A DNA stretch of 64,000 nucleotides, from NCBI RefSeq assembly GCF_003289645.1, contig NZ_QLYX01000002.1:372001-436000 (forward strand), read 5' to 3'. Shown piece by piece: positions 56,233 through 64,000 of this stretch. The DNA comes from Actinomadura craniellae. Lineage in GTDB: Bacteria; Actinomycetota; Actinomycetes; Streptosporangiales; Streptosporangiaceae. Within the stretch, counting starts at the first letter, position 1. Each line of letters opens with the position of its first letter. The notes beneath the pieces are model-generated. The model ran no database searches. It worked only from the letters and a program-made list of their open reading frames with translations, and was not told where the DNA came from. The position numbers and the translations under genes were made by a program.

Positions 56233-56409
56233 CTACAGGTCGTGAGCCCCCCGCTTGATCTCTCCCAACAAAGCGGCCCAGGCTTCCCGTCCCAGAGCCA
56301 GGAAATCGCCCTCCGGGTCCTTGGAGTCACGGACCACGTTCACCCGGCTCAGCCGCGCGACTTCGACGCACTCCCACCAGTGCTGCCGCTTCGAGTCCGC
56401 GGCCATCAT
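56233..56409 (-). CDS. DUF397 domain small protein
   Basis: A 58-residue protein beginning at one of two adjacent ATGs (56409 or 56406). It contains the DUF397 core CVEVARLSRVNVVRDSKDPE and the end AWAALLGEIKRGAHD. DUF397 proteins are abundant in actinomycetes and usually sit next to an XRE-type helix-turn-helix regulator, sometimes as its antagonist. No such regulator is adjacent here; the upstream gene on this strand is an ABC membrane protein. The frame extends upstream to a TTG, but the homology does not. It faces the nSTAND gene across a 51-base gap. Confidence 0.75.
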   Translation of the reverse strand: MMAADSKRQHWWECVEVARLSRVNVVRDSKDPEGDFLALGREAWAALLGEIKRGAHDL

Positions 56410-56430
56410 TCTCAATGGGAACGGCTGCAA

Positions 56431-57882
56431 TCAGCGGGTTCGTGCTCTCCACAGGTAGAGGACGAGCACCGCCGTTCCGGTACCGGCCTGTGCAACCAGG
56501 GTCGGGCCGAGGGAGGTGGAAGGTGCGAGCAGTGCCTGGAGGGTGGGGAGGCAGCCGAGCAGGGCGAGGTCCGCGCCGGTCAGCGCCCACAGGGTCGGGC
56601 CGGTCGGGAGAGGGCCGGCCGGAGTGGTGACGACCGGCATCGTGTGGTCCACCGGGGGGCGCCGGGCCATCCGCAGCGCGCCGGCCGCCAGGGCGGGCGC
56701 GGCCGGCAGGGCGAGCGGCCACCAGGGGCCGCCGGGCAGGCCGTCCGCCGCGGCCAGACCGGCCAGCGCGAGAGCCAGCCAGAGGCCGCCGACCAGTGCC
56801 GGGAGCAGGGCGCGCGCGGCCAGCGCCGCCCGGGGGGCGACACCGGACAGCCGGGCGAGGGCGGGGTCGTCGGCGTCGCGGCGGGCGCCCACCGTGCAGG
56901 ACGCGGTGGCGGCCAGCGCCCCGGCCGCCACCAGCGCCACCGCCACCGGCGCGACCCCACCCGCCGCCCGCACCGCCAGCGCGGGCAGCGCGGCGGACGC
57001 GAGCAGGACGGCCAGCCGCCCGGGGCGGCGGCCGAGCCTGCGCCAGTCGTGCCAGGCCAGCGCGAGCGGGGCGGGCAGCCCCGGCCACCGCCGCGACCGC
57101 AGGGCCCGGCCGCGCCAGTGGGCGTCCTCGGCGATCCAGGTCAGCGTGCCGGGGTCGAGCATGGTGGTGGCGGTCGCCACCCGGTCGAGGCGGGTGGAGG
57201 CCGCCAGCAGGTCGCGCGCGTGGATACGGCCGAGCCGGGCCCACGCCAGCCGTACCGCCAGCGCCGCGGCGACGGCGCAGGCCGCCACCAGGGCCGCGCC
57301 CAGCGAGGCCGGGACCGCCTGGGCGAGGCGTCCGGCGGGGCCGCTCAGCAGGGCCGCGAGGACGGCGGCGACCACCACCGCGAGGATCCCCAGGCGCAGC
57401 CAGCCGTCCCAGGGGTCGGCCGCCTGGGCCAGCACCGCGACGGCCGTCCCGCCGACCGTCGCGGAGACGCCCAGCACCAGCGCCGCCGCCACCAGCAGGG
57501 CGGTGCGGCCGGGTGGTGCCCCGAGCACCGCGAGCAGGCTCACGCCGAGGGCCAGCCCGCCCGCCACCGCCACGCCGAGCAGGACCAGCGCCGGCCGGGC
57601 CAGCACCCGGCGGCGGGAGAGCGGGGAGAGCAGCAGCCAGGCCGCGTCGGCGGCGGGCAGGGCGACGGGCCCGAAGGCGCGGGCCGAAGCCAGGTAGCCC
57701 GCGTAGAGGAAGCCGAGCAGCGCCAGCCCGGCCCCCGCCCGTACCGGGTCCGCCTGGTGGCCGAGGCCCGTGAGCGCGTCCTGGACGAACGGCGCGAGCA
57801 GCAGCAGCGCCACCGTCGTACCGAACACCAGGGCGTACCGGTCGGTCCAGCCCATGCGCTCCCCGCGCACGACGGCTTTCAC
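56431..57882 (-). CDS. ABC transporter membrane protein (DUF6297-like)
   Basis: A 483-residue integral membrane protein with roughly twelve hydrophobic segments rich in Ala, Leu and Val, for example YALVFGTTVALLLLAPFVQ and LARPALVLLGVAVAGGLAL. The motif AADAAWLLLSPLSRRRVLAR before the second group of helices is typical of actinomycete ABC exporter subunits annotated as DUF6297. Its start overlaps the end of the ATPase gene by four bases, so the two form a transporter. The substrate is unknown. Confidence 0.75.
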   Translation of the reverse strand: MKAVVRGERMGWTDRYALVFGTTVALLLLAPFVQDALTGLGHQADPVRAGAGLALLGFLYAGYLASARAFGPVALPAADAAWLLLSPLSRRRVLARPALVLLGVAVAGGLALGVSLLAVLGAPPGRTALLVAAALVLGVSATVGGTAVAVLAQAADPWDGWLRLGILAVVVAAVLAALLSGPAGRLAQAVPASLGAALVAACAVAAALAVRLAWARLGRIHARDLLAASTRLDRVATATTMLDPGTLTWIAEDAHWRGRALRSRRWPGLPAPLALAWHDWRRLGRRPGRLAVLLASAALPALAVRAAGGVAPVAVALVAAGALAATASCTVGARRDADDPALARLSGVAPRAALAARALLPALVGGLWLALALAGLAAADGLPGGPWWPLALPAAPALAAGALRMARRPPVDHTMPVVTTPAGPLPTGPTLWALTGADLALLGCLPTLQALLAPSTSLGPTLVAQAGTGTAVLVLYLWRARTR

Positions 57883-58502
57883 GCTGCCTCCAGCACGATG
57901 AACCGCGCCCCCGCGGCCCGGGCCAGCCCGGGATCGTGCGTCGCCAGCACGACCGTCCCTCCGGCCGTCGCGTAGGCGGTGAGGATCGACGCCAGCCGGG
58001 CCCGGAACGCCGCGTCGAGGCCGCGCTCCGGCTCGTCCAGCAGGAGGACGCGGCTCGGCCGCAGCAACGCCATCGCCAGGGACAGCCGCTGCCGCTGACC
58101 GGTGGACATCGCCGGCGGCGCCATGTCGCGCCGCCCCGCGAGGCCGAACGACTCCAGGGCCTCCTCGGCGCCCAGCCGGGACCCGCCGTGCACGGACGCC
58201 ATCAACTCCAGATGCTCCAGCACGGTCAGCCCGGGGTACCAGGCCGGCTCGTCACCGACGAGGACGACGTCGCGCCAGAACCCCGGTTCGTCGGCGGGCG
58301 GCCGGTCCAGCACCCCGATCTCACCGGCCGCAGGCGGCTGGAGCCCCGCCAGGCAGCGCAGCAGCGTGGACTTGCCGGTCCCGTTCTCCCCCACCACGGC
58401 GACGATCTCACCCCGCCCGGCCGCAAGGTCGACACCGTCGAGGACCGCGGCACCGCCGAACTCGACCGTGACGTTCCGGGCCTGGATGATCATTTCGGTC
58501 AC
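57879..58502 (-). CDS. ABC transporter ATP-binding protein
   Basis: A 207-residue nucleotide-binding subunit. Walker A is VGENGTGKSTLL near residue 37, the ABC signature is MSTGQRQRLSLAMALL, in which the usual LSGGQ is replaced by MSTGQ, Walker B is RVLLLDEPERGLD, and the switch histidine is in VVLATHD. The compact single-domain size fits exporters with a separate membrane protein, encoded immediately downstream with a four-base overlap. The gene starts on an isolated promoter region after the mhpE-like gene. Confidence 0.9.
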   Translation of the reverse strand: MTEMIIQARNVTVEFGGAAVLDGVDLAAGRGEIVAVVGENGTGKSTLLRCLAGLQPPAAGEIGVLDRPPADEPGFWRDVVLVGDEPAWYPGLTVLEHLELMASVHGGSRLGAEEALESFGLAGRRDMAPPAMSTGQRQRLSLAMALLRPSRVLLLDEPERGLDAAFRARLASILTAYATAGGTVVLATHDPGLARAAGARFIVLEAA

Positions 58503-58613
58503 TCCCCCAGCCTAGAGGCCGCCGCCGAGCCGGAACGAGGGCCAAACGAGGGTCACCGGACGGGCCGCGGGCCCGGGTCTGTCTCCGGGCTCCTCCGAAC
58601 CGGGACGGACGGT

Positions 58614-59645
58614 TCAGCGGGCGGCCGGGCTGGCGTCGCGTTCGGCGGCCAGTTGGAGGGCGACGTCGATGATCATGTCTTCCTGGCCGCCGACGTAGCC
58701 GGCCTCGCCGACCTTCTGCAGGATCGCGTGCGCGGGGACGCCGTAGCGTTCGGCGGCGCGTTCGGCGTGGAGCAGGAAGCTGGAGTAGACGCCGGCGTAG
58801 CCCTGGGTGATGGCCGAGCGGTCGGCGAACGGCAGGCGCGGCAGGAACGGCTGGACGATGTCCTGGGCGGCGGCCATGACGCCCTGGATGTCGACGCCGG
58901 TGGTGATGCCCATGCGTTCGAAGGTGGCGGCGACGATCTCGGTGGGTGCGTTGCCGGCGCCGGCGCCGAGGGCGCACAGGGCGCCGTCGATCTGGCGGGC
59001 GCCGTTCTGCACGGCCAGGACGGAGTTGGCGACGCCGAGGGAGAGGTTCTGGTGACCGTGGAACCCGACCTGTGCCTCGGCGCCGACCTCCTTGACCAGG
59101 GCGGCGACGCGGGCCTGGGCGTCGCCGAGGACCATCGCGCCGGCCGAGTCGACGACGTACACGCACTGCGCGCCGGCGTCCACCATGATGCGGGCCTGGG
59201 CGGCCAGTTCGTCGGGGCCGACGCGGTGGGAGAGCATGAGGAAGCCGACGGTTTCCATGCCGAGGGCGCGGGCCGCGGCGAAGTGCTGGGCGGAGACGTC
59301 GGCCTCAGTGCAGTGGGTGGCGATGCGGGCGACGGAGGCGCCGGCGCCGTGCGCGTGCCTGAGGTCTTCGACGGTGCCGAGGCCGGGCAGCAGCAGGACC
59401 GCGATCTCGGCCTGGGCGGCTTCGTCCACGGCAGCGCCGATCAGCTTGATCTCGTCTTCGAGGGAGAACCCGTAGTTGAAGGAGGACCCGCCGAGGCCGT
59501 CGCCGTGGGAGACCTCGATGACCTCCACGCCGGCCGAGTCGAGGGCGTGCACGACGCTCCGCACCTGCTCCTCGGTGAACCGGTGGGCCATCGCGTGGCT
59601 GCCGTCGCGCAGCGTGGAGTCGGTGATCCTGATCGGCTCGCTCAC
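58614..59645 (-). CDS. mhpE: 4-Hydroxy-2-oxovalerate aldolase
   Basis: A 343-residue DRE-TIM metallolyase. The N-terminus [17 protein letters not shown] contains the catalytic Arg-Asp pair, and [16 protein letters not shown] provides the metal-binding histidines. It cleaves 4-hydroxy-2-oxovalerate to pyruvate and acetaldehyde; the aldehyde is channelled to the partner dehydrogenase. Its start overlaps the stop of the acetaldehyde dehydrogenase gene (ATGA), as usual for this complex. In actinomycetes the same trio is called HsaF/HsaG/HsaE when part of steroid degradation; no ring-cleavage enzyme lies in this window to decide which pathway is served. Confidence 0.95.
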   Translation of the reverse strand: MSEPIRITDSTLRDGSHAMAHRFTEEQVRSVVHALDSAGVEVIEVSHGDGLGGSSFNYGFSLEDEIKLIGAAVDEAAQAEIAVLLLPGLGTVEDLRHAHGAGASVARIATHCTEADVSAQHFAAARALGMETVGFLMLSHRVGPDELAAQARIMVDAGAQCVYVVDSAGAMVLGDAQARVAALVKEVGAEAQVGFHGHQNLSLGVANSVLAVQNGARQIDGALCALGAGAGNAPTEIVAATFERMGITTGVDIQGVMAAAQDIVQPFLPRLPFADRSAITQGYAGVYSSFLLHAERAAERYGVPAHAILQKVGEAGYVGGQEDMIIDVALQLAAERDASPAAR

Positions 59646-60541
59646 GCGGTCGCCTTCCTTCCCGGCGCGAGCCGCTCGCCCACGGAGGCGGCGGCCGCGG
59701 TCATGATGTCGAGGTTACCGGCCCAGGGCGGCAGGTAGTCGCCGTTGCCCTTGACCTCCAGGAACACCGCGACGCGGGCGCGGTCGTTCCAGATGTCGCG
59801 GGGTCCGTCGAACTGCGGTTCGGCGCGCAGCGTGTAGCCGGGCACGTACGTCGCCACCCGCTCGACCATGGCGTGGACGGAGGCGGCGATCGCCTCGGTG
59901 TCGGCGTCGGCCGGGATCGCGCAGAACACGGTGTCCCGCATGATCATCGGTGGGTCCACCGGGTTGAGGATGATGATCGCCTTGCCCCGCTCGGCGCCGC
60001 CGACCCGCTCGATCGCCCGGGCGGTGGTCTGGGTGAACTCGTCGATGTTGGCGCGGGTGCCCGGACCCGCCGAGCGGGACGCGATGGACGCCACGATCTC
60101 GGCGTAGGCGACCGGGACCACCGAGGAGACCGCGTGCACGATCGGGATGGTGGCCTGGCCGCCGCAGGTGATCATGTTGAGGTTGGGCGCGTCGGCGAGG
60201 GTGTCCAGGTTGACCGGCGGGCAGACGAACGGGCCCGCGGCGGCCGGGGTGAGGTCGATGGCCTGGATCCCGGCCGCGGCGTAACGCGGGGCGTTGGCCA
60301 GGTGCGCCTTGGCGGAGGTGGCCTCGAAGACCAGGTCGGGCAGGTCGTCCTGCGCCAGCAGCCAGTCCACGCCGCCGGCCGACGCCCGCACGCCCAGCTC
60401 GCGGGCCCGGGCGAGCCCGTCGGACGCCGGGTCGACGCCGACCATCGAATGCACCTCGATCGCGTCGCTGCGCAGCAGCTTGACGAGCAGGTCGGTGCCG
60501 ATGTTGCCGGGGCCGACGATCGCCGCCGTCGTCCTGCTCAT
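59642..60541 (-). CDS. mhpF: Acetaldehyde dehydrogenase (acylating)
   Basis: A 299-residue CoA-acylating dehydrogenase. The nucleotide-binding motif is [18 protein letters not shown], the catalytic cysteine is in [12 protein letters not shown] near residue 127, and [15 protein letters not shown] and a later [11 protein letters not shown] match the family. It oxidises acetaldehyde from the aldolase to acetyl-CoA with NAD+. It overlaps both neighbours by four bases, so hydratase, dehydrogenase and aldolase are translationally coupled. Confidence 0.95.
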   Translation of the reverse strand: MSRTTAAIVGPGNIGTDLLVKLLRSDAIEVHSMVGVDPASDGLARARELGVRASAGGVDWLLAQDDLPDLVFEATSAKAHLANAPRYAAAGIQAIDLTPAAAGPFVCPPVNLDTLADAPNLNMITCGGQATIPIVHAVSSVVPVAYAEIVASIASRSAGPGTRANIDEFTQTTARAIERVGGAERGKAIIILNPVDPPMIMRDTVFCAIPADADTEAIAASVHAMVERVATYVPGYTLRAEPQFDGPRDIWNDRARVAVFLEVKGNGDYLPPWAGNLDIMTAAAASVGERLAPGRKATA

Positions 60542-61332
60542 GCCCCCTCCCCGCGGAAGCGGGCGGTGACGGTGCCGATGCCGGCAAACGTGGCGGTGAA
60601 GGTGTCCCCGGGAGCCACCGGGACGGCGGCGGTGACCGAACCGGGCAGCACCACGTGCCCGGCCTCCAGCGTGACGCCCATCGGGCCGAGCACGTTGGCC
60701 AGCCAGACCAGCGCGCTGAGCGGGGAGCCCAGCACGGCCCCGCCCGCCCCCGTGTCGGCCAGGACACCGTTGCGATGCAGCAGGCAGCCGGTCAGCGCCA
60801 GGTCCAGCCCGTCCGGCCGGACCGGCGTGCTGCCCAGCACGACGCCGCCGCTGGAAGCGTTGTCGGCGACGGTGTCAGGCAGCGTGATCTTCCAGTCCGC
60901 GATCCGCGAGTCGATGATCTCCAGCGCCGGTAGCACGAAGTCCACCGCCGCCGCGGCGTCGGCCGCCGTCACGCCCGGGCCGGCCAGCGGGCGGCCCAGC
61001 ACGAACGCGATCTCCGGCTCGATCCTGGGCTGCAGGAACCGGCCGGCGTCGATCGGCGCGCTGTCCAGGTGGAACATGTCGTCGAGGAGGACGCCGAAGT
61101 CCGGCTGGTCCACCCCGAGCTGCCGCTGCATCGCCGCGGAGGTCAGCCCCACCTTGTGGCCCTTGATCCTCGCCCCGTCCGCCAGCCGCCGCTCCACCTG
61201 GGCGCGCTGGATCGCGTACGCGTCCGCCAGGGTGAGCTCCGGAGCGTTCTCGGTCAGCGGCCGCACCGGGATACCGGACGCGTACGCGCCCAGCAGTCCG
61301 GCGGCCGCCTTCTCCACGGAAGCAGGGTCCAT
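60538..61332 (-). CDS. mhpD: 2-Keto-4-pentenoate hydratase
   Basis: A 264-residue protein of the fumarylacetoacetate-hydrolase-like fold. It starts [20 protein letters not shown], then [20 protein letters not shown] and [16 protein letters not shown], where the two glutamates bind the metal. It hydrates 2-hydroxypenta-2,4-dienoate to 4-hydroxy-2-oxovalerate. The frame is open further upstream, but the ATG at 61332 has AAAGGA seven bases ahead and begins at the family start. It is the first gene of the operon and is divergent from the IclR regulator. Confidence 0.93.
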   Translation of the reverse strand: MDPASVEKAAAGLLGAYASGIPVRPLTENAPELTLADAYAIQRAQVERRLADGARIKGHKVGLTSAAMQRQLGVDQPDFGVLLDDMFHLDSAPIDAGRFLQPRIEPEIAFVLGRPLAGPGVTAADAAAAVDFVLPALEIIDSRIADWKITLPDTVADNASSGGVVLGSTPVRPDGLDLALTGCLLHRNGVLADTGAGGAVLGSPLSALVWLANVLGPMGVTLEAGHVVLPGSVTAAVPVAPGDTFTATFAGIGTVTARFRGEGA

Positions 61333-61398
61333 GGGCCGTCCTTTCCTCGTTGCCGCAGGTGGATCCTGCATCCGCGGGACGGCGCAGACCAAGGAACG

Positions 61399-61417
61399 CG
61401 TCCCACGTCACGGGACG
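61399..61417. promoter_or_regulatory. Inverted repeat between mhpD and the IclR gene
   Basis: CGTCCC and GGGACG are separated by seven bases in the middle of the 116-base gap between the divergent genes. A third GGGACG occurs about 35 bases away on the mhpD side. The position fits an IclR-type operator serving both promoters. Confidence 0.45.
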
Positions 61418-61448
61418 GTGCTCAGGAACGCCGCAATAAACTGCTCGC

Positions 61449-62204
61449 GTGGCGGCCGCAACCGACGAGACCTATCTCCACCGGGTGGTGGCCGTGCTCG
61501 GCGCGTTCAAGGACGCCGAGAACGCGGTCGGCGCCGCCGAACTGGCCCGCCGCACCGGCCTGCCCAAATCGACCGTGCACCGCATCGTGCTGTCGCTGGT
61601 GACGGAGGGGCTGCTCGAACCGCACTCCGCCGGCAAGGTCCGGCTCGGCGTGCGGCTGTTCGAGATCGGCCAGCGGGTGCCCCGCCAGCGGGTGCTCCGC
61701 GACGCCGCCCGCCCCTACATGCACAACCTGCGCGAGGCCACCCGGCAGACCGTCCACCTGGCCATCCTGGAGGGCGGCGAGGTCGTGTACGTCGACATCC
61801 TCGGCTCGCCCGGCGGCCCGCCGCTGCCGTCCCGGGTCGGCGGCCGACTGCCCGCACACGCGACCGGGGTCGGCAAGGCGATGCTGGCCTTCTCCTCGCC
61901 GGAGACGGTGCGCGCCGTGCTCGAAGGCGATCTGCCCCGGCTCAGCGAGCGCAGCACGGTCGCGCCCGGCCTGCTGGTCAGAGAGCTGGCCGGGATTCGC
62001 CGGGCGGGCGTCGCCTACGACCACGAGGAGTCGGGCCTGGGCATCGTGTGCGCGGCCGGCCCCGTCCTCGGCGCCGGCGGCGAAGTCCTCGGCGCCCTGT
62101 CCGTCTCCGGCTGGAGTGGCCGTATGCGCCTCGACCAGGTCTCCCCCGCCGTCCACACCGCCGCCCTCGCGCTCTCCCGGACGCTGGGCCACCGCGAAGG
62201 CTGA
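61449..62204 (+). CDS. IclR-family transcriptional regulator
   Basis: A 251-residue regulator. The winged helix-turn-helix (about 8-70) contains AAELARRTGLPKSTVHRIVL and EGLLEPHSAGKVRLG; the C-terminal effector domain (about 85-245) has ATGVGKAMLAF and YDHEESGLGIVCAAGPVL, as in IclR and PcaR/MhpR-type proteins. No Shine-Dalgarno sequence precedes the GTG, and an AATAAACT box lies about nine bases upstream, so a leaderless transcript is likely. It is divergent from the hydratase-dehydrogenase-aldolase operon and presumably senses an aromatic or keto-acid intermediate. Confidence 0.92.
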   Translation: MAAATDETYLHRVVAVLGAFKDAENAVGAAELARRTGLPKSTVHRIVLSLVTEGLLEPHSAGKVRLGVRLFEIGQRVPRQRVLRDAARPYMHNLREATRQTVHLAILEGGEVVYVDILGSPGGPPLPSRVGGRLPAHATGVGKAMLAFSSPETVRAVLEGDLPRLSERSTVAPGLLVRELAGIRRAGVAYDHEESGLGIVCAAGPVLGAGGEVLGALSVSGWSGRMRLDQVSPAVHTAALALSRTLGHREG

Positions 62205-62439
62205 GACCCGACCGGCGCGCGGGTGCTTCCTCATCGGGCATTGGGCCCAACTTCGGACCGGTCTCGCGCGTCGATCATAAGGACGAGGTTGTGCAACGCC
62301 GGTGCCCGTTCCGCAGGTTCCCGGCCGATGGTGATCCGTACGCTCCGGCCGCCGAATCGGCGGCGCCCGGACGCGACGGCCGGGTCACATCGGACGGGCC
62401 CACGCCGGGACGGCGGCGCCGGGGGATCGAGGAGATCGT

Positions 62440-63246
62440 ATGTACGGCGTATCAGAACTGACGGTGCCGGAAGAGCTGCTGCTGCTGTGTGCAAGCCCGC
62501 GCACCGGCGAACTGGACGTCCCGCGGTACTTCACCCGCGCCCTCGCCGCAGGGGCGCTCACCGAACTGCAACTGCGCGGCGCGATCACGGTCGAGGGCAA
62601 CCGGATCACCGAGGTCCGGCCGATGACGGTCGGCGAACCCATCGTGGACGAGATCCTGGCCGCCCTCGTGCGCGACGTCCAACTCGGCCGGCCCGGCGCC
62701 CGGCAGACCCGGCTGGTCGGCCTGCCCACCGACTACGAGGGCGTGCCCGGCCCCGCACCGGCCGGCGGCTGGGCCCGCCGCGTCGCCCACGCCCGCGTCG
62801 CCATGCGGACCGCGGCCGCCAGCGTGCAGGAGCCGCGGGACTTCCAGCGGTGGCTGCAGGTCCTTCCCCACCTCAGGGACCTCGACCAGCGGTACGCCCA
62901 GGCGCTGGAACGGCGGGGCCTGCTGATCTCGAACCGGCGCCGCACGCTGGGAATGCCGCGCACCGTCTGGACCACCACCGCCCCGGCGCACACCGAGCAG
63001 ATAGCCGCCCGCATCGACCGCGAGATCAGGCCGCACGCCCACGGCCGCACCCCCGCACCGCCGAGCCCCCGCACCGTGCACCTGGTCGCCCTCGCCCACG
63101 CGGCCGGGCTCACCGGGCGCCGCTACCCGGAACGGGAGCACCACGCCACCCACCGGTACATCGAGGACCTGACGGCCGCCCATCACCTCGCCCAGGCCGC
63201 CCACAGCCTGATCAAGCACGACAGCGCCCTCCCCTCAGGAGGGTGA
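62440..63246 (+). CDS. GPP34 (GOLPH3/VPS74-like) family protein
   Basis: A 268-residue protein. The start LTVPEELLLLCASPRTGELD and ALAAGALTELQLRGAITVEG match the conserved N-terminus of the GPP34 family; further helices include QVLPHLRDLDQRYAQALERRG. In eukaryotes the family binds phosphatidylinositol-4-phosphate; the many actinomycete paralogs have no settled function. GAGGAG six bases upstream supports the ATG at 62440. The C-terminal part is rich in His and Ala. No functional link to its neighbours is apparent. Confidence 0.82.
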   Translation: MYGVSELTVPEELLLLCASPRTGELDVPRYFTRALAAGALTELQLRGAITVEGNRITEVRPMTVGEPIVDEILAALVRDVQLGRPGARQTRLVGLPTDYEGVPGPAPAGGWARRVAHARVAMRTAAASVQEPRDFQRWLQVLPHLRDLDQRYAQALERRGLLISNRRRTLGMPRTVWTTTAPAHTEQIAARIDREIRPHAHGRTPAPPSPRTVHLVALAHAAGLTGRRYPEREHHATHRYIEDLTAAHHLAQAAHSLIKHDSALPSGG

Positions 63247-63438
63247 CTCCAGCACAGCCGGAGGGCGCCTACCATGACGACGGCGTGGGGCGTCCTGGGA
63301 CGGCTGGAGCAGCCCTGAACAGCGGTAACACTGCCCGGAGAACTTCCGCCGGGGCGGGACAGGGAGGCGGGGAACGATGGTTGTGCAGCGGCCGACAGCG
63401 AAGCGCGCCCCCACCGGATGACGCGGATGGAGCCGATG

Positions 63439-64000
63439 ATGCCGAGTGTGGTGCGCCGGTGGGCGTGGACCGGGGTGTTCGCAGGGGGGCTGGCGATGTA
63501 CCTCGCGGTCCTGGCGACGCTGGTCGACACCGGCAACCCGAACTACCTGCCCTCGCTCATCCTGCTCGGATCGGTGCTCATCCCGGCCACCTTCCTGACC
63601 TTCGCGTCGGGCCGTAGCGGGCAGTGGCAGGTGCCCGCCCTCACCCTTGGCACCGCCGCCCTGTTCGGTGGCGTGGTGGGCACGGTCGTCGCCGGCGTCG
63701 TGGAATACGACACGCTCCGCGAGTTGGGGGTGCTGCCGGCGCTGGGAATCGGGTTGATCGAGGAGACCGCAAAACTGATCGTCCCAGTCATCATGCTGAT
63801 GTGGGCGATCAAACGCGGCCGCCCCACCCGTCCGGCGGACGGGCTGGTCATCGGTGTCGCGGTCGGCATGGGGTTCGCCTCCCTGGAGACCATGGGGTAC
63901 GCCTTCACCGCCCTCATCTCCTCCGGCGGCAACGTCGGCGACGTCGAGACCACCCTGCTCCTGCGCGGCCTGCTGTCCCCGGCCGGTCACATGGCCTGGA
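63439..64000 (+). CDS. PrsW-like intramembrane metalloprotease, N-terminal part (runs off window)
   Basis: An incomplete membrane protein of at least 187 residues. Several hydrophobic helices are seen, and the PrsW motifs are present in order: GLIEETAKLIVPVIML (paired glutamates), GMGFASLETMGYAF (Glu) and RGLLSPAGHMAW (His). PrsW proteases cleave anti-sigma factors in some bacteria. In-frame ATGs occur at 63418, 63427, 63436 and 63439; GGAG lies three to six bases before the last two, so I chose 63439. The 190 bases between this gene and the GPP34 gene show no other gene. Confidence 0.8.
   Translation, partial: MPSVVRRWAWTGVFAGGLAMYLAVLATLVDTGNPNYLPSLILLGSVLIPATFLTFASGRSGQWQVPALTLGTAALFGGVVGTVVAGVVEYDTLRELGVLPALGIGLIEETAKLIVPVIMLMWAIKRGRPTRPADGLVIGVAVGMGFASLETMGYAFTALISSGGNVGDVETTLLLRGLLSPAGHMAW

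Noticed and set aside
1-64000. tRNA or rRNA genes
   Set aside because: No cloverleaf-like sequence with conserved TTCGA arms or rRNA signature was noticed; a covariance-model scan was not possible.

Overview
The window is high-GC, almost fully coding DNA with GTG starts, GTGA/ATGA stop-start overlaps, an MbtH gene, and DUF397, DUF6297 and nSTAND families. This fits a filamentous actinomycete (Actinomycetota, possibly Streptosporangiales; the order is a guess). Its core is a biosynthetic gene cluster dominated by one NRPS gene of about 28.6 kb on the minus strand.

Layout. (1) 1-6972 is a CoA-thioester catabolism block: minus-strand CaiB/BaiF CoA-transferase, acyl-CoA dehydrogenase, CitE-like lyase and the start of an acetyl-CoA hydrolase/transferase, divergent from an acyl-CoA ligase, a FadR-type GntR regulator and an SDR. 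Similar palindromes centred on TTGYAA lie before the ligase, the regulator and the SDR, so the block looks like one regulon. (2) 7092-8446 is a DUF427/TesB-like thioesterase pair. (3) 8704-16764 holds accessory biosynthetic genes: a sulfotransferase, an A-T-TE NRPS-like enzyme and an MFS exporter on plus, then 4-hydroxymandelate oxidase, 4-hydroxymandelate synthase and MbtH on minus. (4) 16812-45398 encodes a seven-module NRPS of about 9,528 residues: C-A-T / C-A(MT)-T / C-A-T / C-A-T-E / C-A-T-E / C-A-T-E / C-A-T-TE. Binding-pocket residues read by eye suggest Gly-like, N-methyl-Ser, unknown, D-Ser-like, D-unknown, D-unknown, Ser. Parts of modules 4 to 7 are almost copies of each other. (5) 45399-47464 is a regulatory intergenic region and a divergent MFS exporter.

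(6) 47400-50945 is a P450 / 3-hydroxyisobutyrate-dehydrogenase-like / carboxymuconolactone-decarboxylase-like operon, bracketed by a Nudix gene and a second, truncated copy of that gene's 3' end. (7) 51081-56181 pairs an NrtR-like Nudix regulator with a 1,443-residue protein in which a nucleoside phosphorylase/nucleosidase domain is fused to an nSTAND NTPase, a membrane segment and a beta-propeller: an NLR-like architecture and a candidate defence or cell-death system. (8) 56233-58502 is an orphan DUF397 protein and an ABC transporter. (9) 58614-62204 is a meta-cleavage lower pathway (hydratase, acylating acetaldehyde dehydrogenase, aldolase) divergent from an IclR regulator. (10) 62440-64000 is a GPP34-like protein and the start of a PrsW-like protease.

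How the cluster may work: HmaS and Hmo turn 4-hydroxyphenylpyruvate into 4-hydroxybenzoylformate, the usual precursor of 4-hydroxyphenylglycine, but no HpgT-type aminotransferase lies in the window. Either transamination is encoded elsewhere, or the aryl keto acid is used directly, for example by the A-T-TE enzyme, whose relatives couple aryl-pyruvates. The NRPS with MbtH makes the peptide, the sulfotransferase may decorate a product, and two MFS proteins may export it. Domain calls come from motifs seen in translation; substrate calls are inference.
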